This document shows, one piece after another, positions 42,241 to 50,133 of a stretch of DNA of 64,000 nucleotides. Made by a program: the position numbers and the translations under genes. Where the stretch lies: assembly GCF_004353905.1 (NCBI RefSeq), contig NZ_SMOD01000028.1, forward strand, positions 1 to 64,000, in the 5' to 3' direction. A model generated the notes under the pieces. It was not told the origin of the DNA. It did no database searches and worked only from the letters and a program-made list of their open reading frames with translations. Positions within the stretch are counted from its first letter, which is position 1; every line of letters starts with the position of its first letter. The DNA comes from Paraburkholderia guartelaensis (GTDB lineage: Bacteria; Pseudomonadota; Gammaproteobacteria; Burkholderiales; Burkholderiaceae).

Positions 42241-42507
42241 ATGGCCAAAGAAGAACTGCTGGAACTCGACGGTATCGTTGAAGAAGTGCTCCCAGACAGC
42301 CGCTACCGCGTCACGCTCGACAATGGCGTGGTGGTAGGGGCGTACGCGTCCGGTCGAATTCGCAAGAATCACATCCGCATCCTTGCGGGCGATCGGGTAA
42401 CGCTGGAACTCTCGGTGTACGACCTGACGAAAGGACGAATCAATTTTCGGCATAAGGATGAACGCAGCGGCGGCGCAACACAAAGACCCGCATTTCGCCG
42501 TCGCTAA
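42241..42507 (+). CDS. infA: Translation initiation factor IF-1 (paralogue)
   Basis: An 88-residue S1-type OB-fold protein that occupies the ribosomal A site during initiation. The sequence MAKEELLELDGIVEEVLPDS, the RYRVTLDNG strand and RIRKNHIRILAGDRV are conserved IF-1 features. The C-terminal tail after RHKDERSGG is longer and more basic than in canonical IF-1 of about 72 residues. Burkholderiaceae carry more than one infA; this copy lies away from the ribosomal protein operon and next to rpsU and a cold-shock gene, so it may act under cold or stress. AAGGAACC precedes the ATG. Confidence 0.93.
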   Translation: MAKEELLELDGIVEEVLPDSRYRVTLDNGVVVGAYASGRIRKNHIRILAGDRVTLELSVYDLTKGRINFRHKDERSGGATQRPAFRRR

Positions 42508-42615
42508 TGCCGCGATACGTGACCGTCGGCGGTGATTCTTACCTCTACCACGACGGTGCGTGCACATCCACATCACCATTCGCCAACGCTGCTGGATCCC
42601 AATCAAGGAAAAAAA

Positions 42616-42828
42616 TTGACTACCGTAATTCTGAAACCCGACGAGCCCATGGAAGTTGCATTGCGCCGTTTCCGTCGCGCGATCGAGCGCAACGGCTTGA
42701 TTCCGGAACTTCGTGCCCGGACAGCCTATGAAAAACCTACCACAGAACGCAAGCGCAAAAAGGCTGCTGCGGTGGCACGCCTGCGCAAGCAGATCAAACG
42801 CTCGTTGCCGCCGAAAAAGCGGTACTGA
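42616..42828 (+). CDS. rpsU: 30S ribosomal protein S21
   Basis: A 70-residue basic protein helping base pairing of the Shine-Dalgarno with 16S rRNA. The family features are clear: N-terminal VILKPDEPMEVALRRFRRAI, then ELRARTAYEKPTTERKRKKA and a lysine-rich end. The proposed TTG start at 42616 gives the typical S21 length and has AAGGA just upstream; the earlier ATG would add 28 residues without S21 similarity. It follows the infA paralogue by 108 nt. The dnaG-rpoD genes that often follow rpsU are not here. Confidence 0.95.
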   Translation: MTTVILKPDEPMEVALRRFRRAIERNGLIPELRARTAYEKPTTERKRKKAAAVARLRKQIKRSLPPKKRY

Positions 42829-42996
42829 GCCGGAATTAGCAGGCGGCCGTGCTGAAGCGGCTGTCTCGTGCCCAGGCGGGTGCCTCGCGTAACCCTCGCA
42901 TGGGCGCCCGGTTCTGATCTGGGGTGAGTGGCCGGTTGAATGCGACTCGGCGGGGTCCATTGGTGCATGGCCAGCTATCACTCTTTGGGGTTCGAT

Positions 42997-44451
42997 TCAG
43001 AGCCCTTGCGTCGTATCTTCTGCCTCGAACCATTCAGGCCAGGAGCTGCGGTGCCTGTTTTCTGCTTCGATGCAGGGAATCAACGTCTGAGCCAGCACGG
43101 GTAATTGATCGGCAGATTTGGCGATCCGGTATTTGACACTGTGCACGCACTCCCGGTCGTCAAATTCACAACGATTGAGCCGGGTACCGCCACAGGGGCC
43201 GTTCGCCAGGCCTTTGGGGCATGTCTCGGGGCAGACGTAGACGGTGTCCTGCAAGCGGCAGCGGCCGCAGGTATCACAGCCGACCAGCGGCCGTTTGACC
43301 GTCCGTTCGACAGCATGTAGTGCATTCGCAGCCACGCCGACCTTCCAGATCGGCCGCGTCACGCTCCAGCCAAAGGCTCTACTGAGCCATCCCGTGCGAC
43401 TGAAGAACTGGCCATGTACCGTAGAGAGCAGCGTGTATCCCAAGCGCTCCCGGCGGGTGGCGGTGACATCGGATTGCCCCATTTCCCACGCACCGGCTTC
43501 GGGAGCGAAGCACACGTCGGGCGCCCCGGGCATCTGCCAACTTGCATGCCATCGTTCGGCCCAATCGGTCAGTGTGGTCATGCTGTCCCGCTGCTCGATG
43601 ATTGCCTGCTCCAACGAAAGCAGTTCGTCCAGCGTATGCACCCCGGACACATGAGCACCGGCATAGCCCATCAATTGCAGGCCCACTATCTGCAGTGCCA
43701 GGCGCTCGAGGCTTCGTGCGCTGGCATAGGCCTGCGATGCCTGCTGCTCCCTGCCCAACAGCTCGCGCATGGATTCGGTGATGACGACGCCGGGCACGGC
43801 CTGCAGAAAGGACGCGCGCTTGTCGGTCAGCCTCATCACACAGGCCAGCATCGGTTTCATGCATGCCTGAGCGCGCATCCAGGTCTGGGCTTCACTATGC
43901 TTGGCGGCGTCAAAACCCAGTTGCAGGGTAAGGAAATCAGCGCCAGCCAGAAGCTTTTTCTGCGCCTTCAGATACTGTGCGCCGCCTTCTTCTTCGCGGT
44001 ATTTGAACGGGTTCAACGCGGCGCCCAACAGCCAGTCCGGGTAGTGCGCACGGGCAATCTGCAGTGCAGGTACCGACTCCAGATAGCGCACGGGTGCCTG
44101 ACCAGGAATGTGGCCTGGCAAGCGATCCCCACTGAGCAGCAACAATTGCTCCAGACCACGGGCCTTCATCGACTCCATCTGGAGCAGCAAGTCTGCACGC
44201 TCGCGATCCTTGCCGGAAAAATGCAGCAAGGATGAGGGCGGATTTCCCAATGCTCCAGCGCCTTCCAGGGGGCTCAGGTCCGAGTGCAGGCCGACACGAT
44301 CGGCGAAAGCTGGCAGTAACGGCCAACCTGCCAGGTGCCCGCGTTGCACGATTTGCTCAAGTGCGGCCAGGCGCGAAGGGGACTGTTGAGGAACGACCTC
44401 AAGCACGCAGACGAAACGTCCTTCGTTCAGCGCCTGTTTCAATGAACTCAA
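42997..44451 (-). CDS. Methylenetetrahydrofolate reductase-like protein with MetV-type zinc/Fe-S C-terminal domain
   Basis: A 484-residue protein that looks like a MetF-type barrel (residues about 1-300; VCVLEVVPQQSPSRLAALE, LLLLSGDR, ALNPFKYREEEGG) joined to a cysteine-rich MTHFR C-terminal (MetV) domain. The latter has CDTCGRCRLQDTVYVCPETC followed by CPKGLANGPCGG, a likely metal or Fe-S site. It is the last gene of the methionine cluster mesX-mesD-flavin reductase. It may feed methyl groups or electrons to MesD, but the exact reaction is not known. No terminator was seen between it and the flavin reductase, 136 nt upstream. Confidence 0.85.
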   Translation of the reverse strand: MSSLKQALNEGRFVCVLEVVPQQSPSRLAALEQIVQRGHLAGWPLLPAFADRVGLHSDLSPLEGAGALGNPPSSLLHFSGKDRERADLLLQMESMKARGLEQLLLLSGDRLPGHIPGQAPVRYLESVPALQIARAHYPDWLLGAALNPFKYREEEGGAQYLKAQKKLLAGADFLTLQLGFDAAKHSEAQTWMRAQACMKPMLACVMRLTDKRASFLQAVPGVVITESMRELLGREQQASQAYASARSLERLALQIVGLQLMGYAGAHVSGVHTLDELLSLEQAIIEQRDSMTTLTDWAERWHASWQMPGAPDVCFAPEAGAWEMGQSDVTATRRERLGYTLLSTVHGQFFSRTGWLSRAFGWSVTRPIWKVGVAANALHAVERTVKRPLVGCDTCGRCRLQDTVYVCPETCPKGLANGPCGGTRLNRCEFDDRECVHSVKYRIAKSADQLPVLAQTLIPCIEAENRHRSSWPEWFEAEDTTQGL

Positions 44452-44587
44452 GACAGCTCGCTACCGTGTAAATCAGAGTGGCGTCGTTGCCGCAGCCTCT
44501 TGGTGAGAGTGCAGAGCAACGACTGCGATGATAGCCAGCCGCATGCGGGGCGGAACAATTGCGCAGGCGTCCAGTGGAGATAAACGC

Positions 44588-45097
44588 TCAAACCGCGTTA
44601 TGCGCGGCGATGTTGCGATATTGACCTTTGAAATACAGCAATGGCTGCGTAGCAGCAGCTTCGCGCAGGTCTAGCGCTTTCACTTCACCAATCACGATCA
44701 AATGATCACCTGCGGCGTGCTCGGCATATATTTCGCAATCAAGCCAATGCAGGCTGCCGCCAATGATCGGATTACCCAGCGGCGATTCCTGCCATTCGAT
44801 TCCGTGCCACTTGTCCGTGCCTCGCCGAGCGAACTGGTTGGAAATCCCGACTTGCTCATCTGACAGGATATTGACTGCGAATCGACCAGCCTGGCGAATC
44901 CTGGGATAGCTGGCCGAACTGGACATTACGCTGAATGACACCAGCGGCGGGCTCATCGACACGCTATAGAACGACTGGCAAGTGAAGCCAATCGGCTCGC
45001 TATCGATGTGTGACGTAATCACCGTGATACCGGATGCGTAGTGCCCGAGCGCTTCGCGAAAGCGCAATGGCTCGATAGCAGGACTAGGGAGTGACAT
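44588..45097 (-). CDS. Flavin reductase domain protein (FMN-binding)
   Basis: A 169-residue flavin reductase of the DIM6/NTAB type that makes reduced FMN with NAD(P)H. The family features are LGHYASGITVITS, FTCQSFYSVSMSPPLVSFSV, AVNILSDEQ and the GDHLIVIGEVKAL segment near the end. In this cluster reduced flavin could serve MesX, MesD or the MetF-like protein; MesD-type systems need oxygen, so a flavin-oxygen step is plausible but inferred. The start at 45097 begins MSLPSPAIEPLRFREAL; no good ribosome binding site is visible. It lies 191 nt after mesD. Confidence 0.85.
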   Translation of the reverse strand: MSLPSPAIEPLRFREALGHYASGITVITSHIDSEPIGFTCQSFYSVSMSPPLVSFSVMSSSASYPRIRQAGRFAVNILSDEQVGISNQFARRGTDKWHGIEWQESPLGNPIIGGSLHWLDCEIYAEHAAGDHLIVIGEVKALDLREAAATQPLLYFKGQYRNIAAHNAV

Positions 45098-45288
45098 AGT
45101 TGGTACTAGATACTGGGTGCAGCTCGAAAGTGTTAAGGAGGGGCCTGAAGTAGTCCGGTAATGTTGGCTGACTTCAGCTTTTGCCAACGCTGAAAGCGAC
45201 CCATCGATCAGAACCGACCAAATCGCCCACCCAATTCTCCGCGTTTGGCCGTCGCGAGCAGCTCACGACGGCCATTTCCGTCCCAGAA

Positions 45289-46317
45289 TCAGTTCGAGAG
45301 TTCGCTTCGGACGATTTCTGCGCCTGCACTCAAGGCTTCCAGCTTGCCTTTCGCGATTGCACGAGACAGGGGCGCCATGCCGCAGTTGGTGCAAGGATAG
45401 AGCTTGTCGGCATCGACAAACTGGAGTGCTTTTCGCAGGGTATTGGCGACTTCCTCGGGCGTTTCGATGGTATTGCTAGCCACGTCAATGGCCCCCACCA
45501 TCACTTTCTTGCCGCGAATAAGCTCGATGAGATCCATCGGAACGTGAGAGTTGTGGCATTCCAGCGAGACCATGCCGATACTGGACTTTTGCAGCTTGGG
45601 GAAAGCCTCTTCATACTGCCGCCACTCCGACCCCAGCGTCTTCTTCCAGTCCGTATTGGCCTTGATGCCATAGCCATAGCAAATATGGACAGCCGTTTCG
45701 CACTTAAGCCCTTCGATGGCCCTTTCCAGCGTGGCAACGCCCCACTCATTCACCTCATCGAAGAACACATTGAATGCGGGTTCATCAAACTGAATAATAT
45801 CGACCCCGGCAGCTTCCAGCTCCCTGGCTTCCTGATTCAGGATTTTGGCGAATTCCCAGGCCAGTTTTTCGCGGCTTTTATAGTGATCGTCGTAGAGCGT
45901 ATCGATCATCGTCATCGGGCCGGGGAGCGCCCATTTGATGGGTTGCTTCGTTTGCTGACGCAAGAACCTGGCATCTTCGACAAAGACCGGCTTCTGGCGA
46001 GCAACAGCACCAACGACCGTCGGTACGCTTGCATCATAGCGATCACGAATTCTGACGGTCTTGCGGTTCTCGAAATCGACGCCGTCCAGGTGCTCGATAA
46101 ACGTGGTCACAAAATGCTGACGCGTTTGTTCGCCATCGCTGACGATATCGATACCTGAGTGTTGTTGTTCTTGCAGTGACAAACGCAAGGCATCCTGTTT
46201 GCCCTCAATCAATCCTTCATCCTGCAATTTCCACGGTGACCAAAGTTTCTCGGGTTCTGCGAGCCAGGAGGGTTTAGGCAGGCTGCCAGCAGTTGAAGTG
46301 GGTAGCAATTTTTTCAC
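45289..46317 (-). CDS. mesD: Core methionine synthase MesD (folate-independent MetE-like)
   Basis: A 342-residue protein equal to the catalytic half of MetE, lacking the folate-binding N-terminal half. Zinc ligands are all present: His and Cys in VHICYGYG (about 211 and 213), Glu in SLECHNS (about 253) and Cys in LYPCTNCGM (about 312). The conserved start LLPTSTAGSLPKP matches MesD. The enzyme methylates homocysteine to methionine; the methyl donor of MesD was not settled in the work I know. GC is clearly below that of the flanks. The GTG at 46317 follows AAGG; a TTG at 46347 overlapping the mesX stop is the alternative. It is transcribed after mesX. Confidence 0.9.
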   Translation of the reverse strand: MKKLLPTSTAGSLPKPSWLAEPEKLWSPWKLQDEGLIEGKQDALRLSLQEQQHSGIDIVSDGEQTRQHFVTTFIEHLDGVDFENRKTVRIRDRYDASVPTVVGAVARQKPVFVEDARFLRQQTKQPIKWALPGPMTMIDTLYDDHYKSREKLAWEFAKILNQEARELEAAGVDIIQFDEPAFNVFFDEVNEWGVATLERAIEGLKCETAVHICYGYGIKANTDWKKTLGSEWRQYEEAFPKLQKSSIGMVSLECHNSHVPMDLIELIRGKKVMVGAIDVASNTIETPEEVANTLRKALQFVDADKLYPCTNCGMAPLSRAIAKGKLEALSAGAEIVRSELSN

Positions 46318-46343
46318 AATAGATGACCTTGCGTTTTGGTTAA

Positions 46344-47327
46344 TCAAAGAGCGTAGTTAGCAGACCACTGCTCAAGAACAGCCTGATAGGGTTTGATAAA
46401 CTGCTCTTCAACAAACCTTCCCTGCTCAATAGCCAGTCGGCTACGTTCTTCTCGATCATAAACAATTCGGGTTAGCGAATAATCCTCATGCTTCAAACTT
46501 GGCTGATAGGATTTTCCTGCTGCCGAATTCGCATTGTAAATCTCAGGGCGATAAATCTTCTGGAAGGTATCCATCGTGCTGATGGTGCCGATAAGCTCAA
46601 GATTGGTGTAGTCACCAAGCAAATCGCCGACAAAATAGAATGCCAAAGGCGCAGCACTGTTCGGTGGCATGAAATAACGAACCTTCAGCCCCATTTTTTT
46701 GAAATATTCGTCAGTGAGCGAATATTCATCCTGCTCGTATTCAACGCCCAGGACAGGATGCTGATTTTCTGTCCGACGATAGGTCTTGCTGCTCGAAACG
46801 CTGAGGCATATGACGGGCGGCTTCTTGAAATTATTCTTGTAGGCGCTTGAATTCACGAAGCACTGGAACAGCTTCCCATGCAGGTCTCCAAAGTTTTCTG
46901 GAGTGCTGAAATTCGACTGGTTCTTGTTGTGCTCCAGCAAGAGCACGCTAAAGTCATAATCCCGCACGTAAGACGAGAAATTATTCCCTGCAATGCCCTC
47001 AATGCGCTCGCCGGTTTTCCGATCGACAATATTCGTTTTCAATATTTCGATCAAAGGGAGGGCACTAGCACTGCTTTCGCCTTCAATATTCATCTCGACG
47101 GAGATGATTTCAAGTTTGACCGTATAGCGATCGCCTTCAGGGTTGTCCCAATGCGCCAAGGCATTGAAACGATTGTCAATCATTCTGAAGGTGTTGCGCA
47201 GATTCTCCTGGCGACTCGTTCCTCTCGCCAGGTTAGCAAAGTTGGTCGTGATACGCGTATTGTCTGACGGACGATAGTCCTCGTCGAAACAAATGCTCTT
47301 GATGGAAAACGTAAAATCTTTACTCAT
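46344..47327 (-). CDS. mesX: MesX (DUF1852), partner of core methionine synthase MesD
   Basis: A 327-residue cytosolic protein of the DUF1852 family, named MesX because it is needed by MesD for methionine formation. It shows no signal peptide or membrane span. The conserved sequence includes FDEDYRPSDNTRITTNFANL, HWDNPEGDRY, FSVLLLEHNKNQSN and YFMPPNSAAPLAFYFVGDLL. No classical cofactor motif is visible, so its biochemistry cannot be deduced. GC content is the lowest in the window, suggesting transfer. It is the first gene of the cluster, preceded by a MetR-like box at 47417. The ATG at 47327 is chosen; the upstream ATG at 47366 is poor. Confidence 0.9.
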   Translation of the reverse strand: MSKDFTFSIKSICFDEDYRPSDNTRITTNFANLARGTSRQENLRNTFRMIDNRFNALAHWDNPEGDRYTVKLEIISVEMNIEGESSASALPLIEILKTNIVDRKTGERIEGIAGNNFSSYVRDYDFSVLLLEHNKNQSNFSTPENFGDLHGKLFQCFVNSSAYKNNFKKPPVICLSVSSSKTYRRTENQHPVLGVEYEQDEYSLTDEYFKKMGLKVRYFMPPNSAAPLAFYFVGDLLGDYTNLELIGTISTMDTFQKIYRPEIYNANSAAGKSYQPSLKHEDYSLTRIVYDREERSRLAIEQGRFVEEQFIKPYQAVLEQWSANYAL

Positions 47328-47416
47328 TTTGATCTGGCAACGTGGATTCTGATGTAGAAGCTGCATTTACTTCTTGCATTTTCAGAATTTTATGCTAGAC
47401 GACTCATGAAAAAAAA

Positions 47417-47429
47417 TGAATTGATTTCA
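47417..47429. promoter_or_regulatory. MetR-box-like operator before mesX
   Basis: TGAA, five bases, TTCA: an exact fit to the MetR consensus TGAAnnnnnTTCA. It lies 90 nt upstream of mesX, where a LysR-type activator would bind, and is nested in a larger near-palindrome (47404-47431). MetR normally activates methionine synthase genes with homocysteine as inducer. Confidence 0.55.
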
Positions 47430-47586
47430 TGCATCCATTAAGATCCTTCATGGAGCCGTGTGCGTGTTGACCGCTCCCCGACTTGCCCTTCCCCCCGCAC
47501 TTTCCCCATCCACTTCCCTGCGTGCTGAAGGCCCGAATGTGGTGTCTTCAAGCCGGACAGCCTGCTTCTCCGGGCGGATGGCGAGA

Positions 47587-48258
47587 TCAGGATTCGATTG
47601 CGGAGTCGTCGTCGCCGTAGAACTTCACGCCTAGCTGAATGCGTTCCCGGCCGCTTTCCAGGCGATGCCGATTGGTGTCGCGTAGCGAGTAGACGCAGCC
47701 GCAATATTCTTGCTGGTAGAAGTTTTCGCGCTTGCTGATCTCGATCATGCGGGCTGATCCGCCTGCCTTGCGCCAGTTGTACTCCCAGTACATCAGATCG
47801 GGGTAATGCGAAGCCGCGCGCACGCCGCTCTCGTTGATCTGCTGCATGTTCTTCCAGCGCGAGATGCCCAGCGAACTCGTGATCACCGGGAAGCCATTTT
47901 CGTGCGCGTAAAGCGCGGTCCGCTCGAAACGCATGTCGAAGCACATCGTGCAGCGTACGCCGCGTTCCGGTTCGTTCTCCATCCCGCGTGCGCGTTCGAA
48001 CCAGTTATCCCGGTCGTAATCGGCATCGACGAAGGGAATGCCAAACTTTTCGGCAAAGCGGATGTTTTCATCCTTGCGCAGGTCGTATTCCTTGCGCGGA
48101 TGAATATTCGGGTTGTAAAAAAAGATCGTGAAGTCGATGCCCGACGCCACCATGGCTTCCATGACTTCCCCGGAGCACGGCGCGCAGCACGAGTGCAGCA
48201 GCACCTTGCTCTGGCCGCCAGGCAGTGGGAGAGGCTTACGGTTATCGGTTGATGTCAT
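47587..48258 (-). CDS. queH: Epoxyqueuosine reductase QueH
   Basis: A 223-residue enzyme that reduces epoxyqueuosine to queuosine in tRNA, replacing QueG. Cysteine pairs needed for the Fe-S cluster and metal are seen: HSCCAPCSGEV (about 22-32), VRCTMCFDMRF (about 101-111) and YCGCVYS near residue 184. PYP and FYNPNIHP segments are family typical. AAAGGAGATG before the ATG is an excellent ribosome binding site. It has no neighbours of the queuosine pathway here. Confidence 0.92.
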   Translation of the reverse strand: MTSTDNRKPLPLPGGQSKVLLHSCCAPCSGEVMEAMVASGIDFTIFFYNPNIHPRKEYDLRKDENIRFAEKFGIPFVDADYDRDNWFERARGMENEPERGVRCTMCFDMRFERTALYAHENGFPVITSSLGISRWKNMQQINESGVRAASHYPDLMYWEYNWRKAGGSARMIEISKRENFYQQEYCGCVYSLRDTNRHRLESGRERIQLGVKFYGDDDSAIES

Positions 48259-48693
48259 GACATCTCCTTTCGCTGAAACGTCACGCAGGCTGATACAGAA
48301 CCGGCATGTTGACGCAGCGACGGTGGTCTTTCAGGCCTCGCGCCAGATTTCACGTGTTGTATCGAGTACGAGTTTGAGCTTGTCGCGTTGCGCCGCTACC
48401 GCAAATTCATGGCGTGGACAGTGCTCGCGAAGCCGCACTTTGGCTAAAGCGCCAGTTGTTCCAGCGGCGCATATTTAGCTGGCTCGTCGATCCGAAGAGT
48501 CATGCCTTGAAGCGGAAACGCTAAATGTGCTGGGGTAGCCCGTAATTATCGTGGACCGCCTGCTATCCGACCATGGATTATTCTTCATATATCCATTAGT
48601 TTCGTTCATCCGAAAATCCGGTCATTGGCCTCGCAGTGCGTTCGCGTACGATAAGGATTGTTCGGTTCTTCCTGGCTCACTGCCACGACAAAC
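48259..48693. other. Gene-free region between queH and HD gene
   Basis: 435 nt in a divergent position, holding promoters for both. A minus-strand open run ending with TGA near 48332 encodes a charged helix-like peptide but has no start codon; it may be a remnant of a lost gene. Nothing else is recognised. Confidence 0.4.
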
Positions 48694-49962
48694 ATGTTGC
48701 TACGTGACCCCATTCACGGCGATATTGAACTCAACCCGGCCGAAGTCGAGATAGCCGATCTCGGAATCGTCCAGCGGCTGCGCGGTATCAAGCAGCTCGG
48801 CACCGCGCACCTGGTTTATCCGGGCGCACTGCATACGCGGTTCGATCACTCGGTTGGGGTCTGTGCAGTCGCCCACGAAATTGTCGATGCGCTGCGTGAT
48901 TCCGGACTCCATGTCACAAGGGATCTTGAGACAGCGATTGGTGTCGCGGCCCTGCTGCATGACGTAACGCACGTGCCGTTCGGGCACACGCTCGAAGATG
49001 AACGCCGGCTTTTCGACCGCCATGATGAAGGCTCGCGTCTCGCGCAGATGTTTTCGGGCGAACTGGGCCTCACGCTTGAGCGCCTTGGATTACGTGACAT
49101 CGTCGGGCATCTGCTCGGGTTGCCGTCAAATGAGCGGGCGCCTCGATGGGCAAGGGACATTGTGTCGGGTTGTATCGACGCAGACTTGCTCGACTATTTA
49201 CGGCGCGACAGTTATTTCGCGGGACTATCGCAGAACTACGATGACCGTATTTTCCGCTGCTTCGCCGAGCGCGACGATCGCCTCGTCATCCGGCTGGCAC
49301 GGCATGGCATGGATCGCCCCGACGCACGTTCGGAGATCATTGGCGTGCTTAGGCTGCGCTATTACCTCACCGAGCGCGTCTACTATCACCACACCAAGGT
49401 GGCTGCAGGCGCGATGATCTCTAAGGCCGTTGAGACCGCCGTAGCACACGGCGCACTGGTGGAGAGCGACCTGCTTGAACTCAACGACTGGACGCTTCTC
49501 GATCGGCTCGGACGTTGCGGTATTGCCGGTGCTACCGCGCTCGCCCGGCGGACCAGCAGGCGAGACCTGCTGAAACGCGGGTATGTGGTTTCTGGGCGCA
49601 GCGTGCCGGCCGACCGGAGGACGGAATGGGTCGCCCTGTACCACTCGTCACCCAGCACGCGTGCCCGCCTGGAAGCGGAGTTCGCCGGTCAACTGGGGCT
49701 CGATTTCGCTGATGTCGTGGTCTACTGTCCGGCGCTCACGATGATGAAGGAAGCGACGGCACCCGTCGAAACGATTCGCGGCGTCGAACTGCTGAATGAC
49801 CGGGGAAATGAAGCCTTCGGAGAAATCGGCGCGCTACAGGATCGCTACGCCGATCTCTGGCGATTTTACGTATTCGTACCGGAGCAGGCTGTCGTGCGCG
49901 CTGCCGCGGTGGCGGCTGATATGTTGGGCCTTCCCTCGGAACTCGGGCCAAAGTCCGCTTGA
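48694..49962 (+). CDS. HD-domain phosphohydrolase (dNTPase-like)
   Basis: A 422-residue protein of the HD superfamily related to YwfO/SAMHD1-like nucleotide hydrolases. The metal site is formed by His in TRFDHSVGV (about 47-55), HD in LLHDVTHVPFGHT (about 86-98) and Asp in GCIDADLLDYLRRDSYFAG (about 155-173). The start MLLRDPIHGDIEL is the family's typical opening. Such enzymes hydrolyse dNTPs or other phosphate esters; some guard against phage by depleting dNTPs. It stands alone, so a role cannot be fixed. The ATG at 48694 has a weak binding site. Confidence 0.87.
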   Translation: MLLRDPIHGDIELNPAEVEIADLGIVQRLRGIKQLGTAHLVYPGALHTRFDHSVGVCAVAHEIVDALRDSGLHVTRDLETAIGVAALLHDVTHVPFGHTLEDERRLFDRHDEGSRLAQMFSGELGLTLERLGLRDIVGHLLGLPSNERAPRWARDIVSGCIDADLLDYLRRDSYFAGLSQNYDDRIFRCFAERDDRLVIRLARHGMDRPDARSEIIGVLRLRYYLTERVYYHHTKVAAGAMISKAVETAVAHGALVESDLLELNDWTLLDRLGRCGIAGATALARRTSRRDLLKRGYVVSGRSVPADRRTEWVALYHSSPSTRARLEAEFAGQLGLDFADVVVYCPALTMMKEATAPVETIRGVELLNDRGNEAFGEIGALQDRYADLWRFYVFVPEQAVVRAAAVAADMLGLPSELGPKSA

Positions 49963-50103
49963 CGTCGCCCAAAGCATGACCTCGAGCTCGGCAAACAGGG
50001 CATCGCCAGGCAGATTGTCCTGGGCACGCGCGAGGGCGGTGCAGATAAACCGGCAATGAACGTCCGTAGTGCCGGCCCGAAGCGGCCATACTGAAACGTC
50101 GCT

Positions 50104-50127
50104 TGGGTGACCGCTGTGGGTCACCCA
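50104..50127. terminator. Hairpin between convergent HD and LysR genes
   Basis: A 9-bp perfect stem (50104-50112 with 50119-50127) with a 6-nt loop just past the end of the LysR gene. It lacks a clear T tract, so termination may be weak or rho-assisted. Confidence 0.45.
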
Positions 50128-50133
50128 CCACGC

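Noticed and set aside
44483..44523. Inverted repeat GTCGTTGC/GCAACGAC between flavin reductase and MetF-like genes
   Set aside because: Arms are 8 bp with a 25-nt loop; too weak to call a terminator or operator without other support.
47328..47586. Possible SAM or cobalamin riboswitch before mesX
   Set aside because: No conserved core of either riboswitch class could be recognised; the MetR-type box explains control better.
48332..48480. Minus-strand open run of about 45 codons ending in TGA (KLKLVLDTTREIWREA at its end)
   Set aside because: It lacks a start codon and begins just after a stop; at best a gene remnant and too short to assign.
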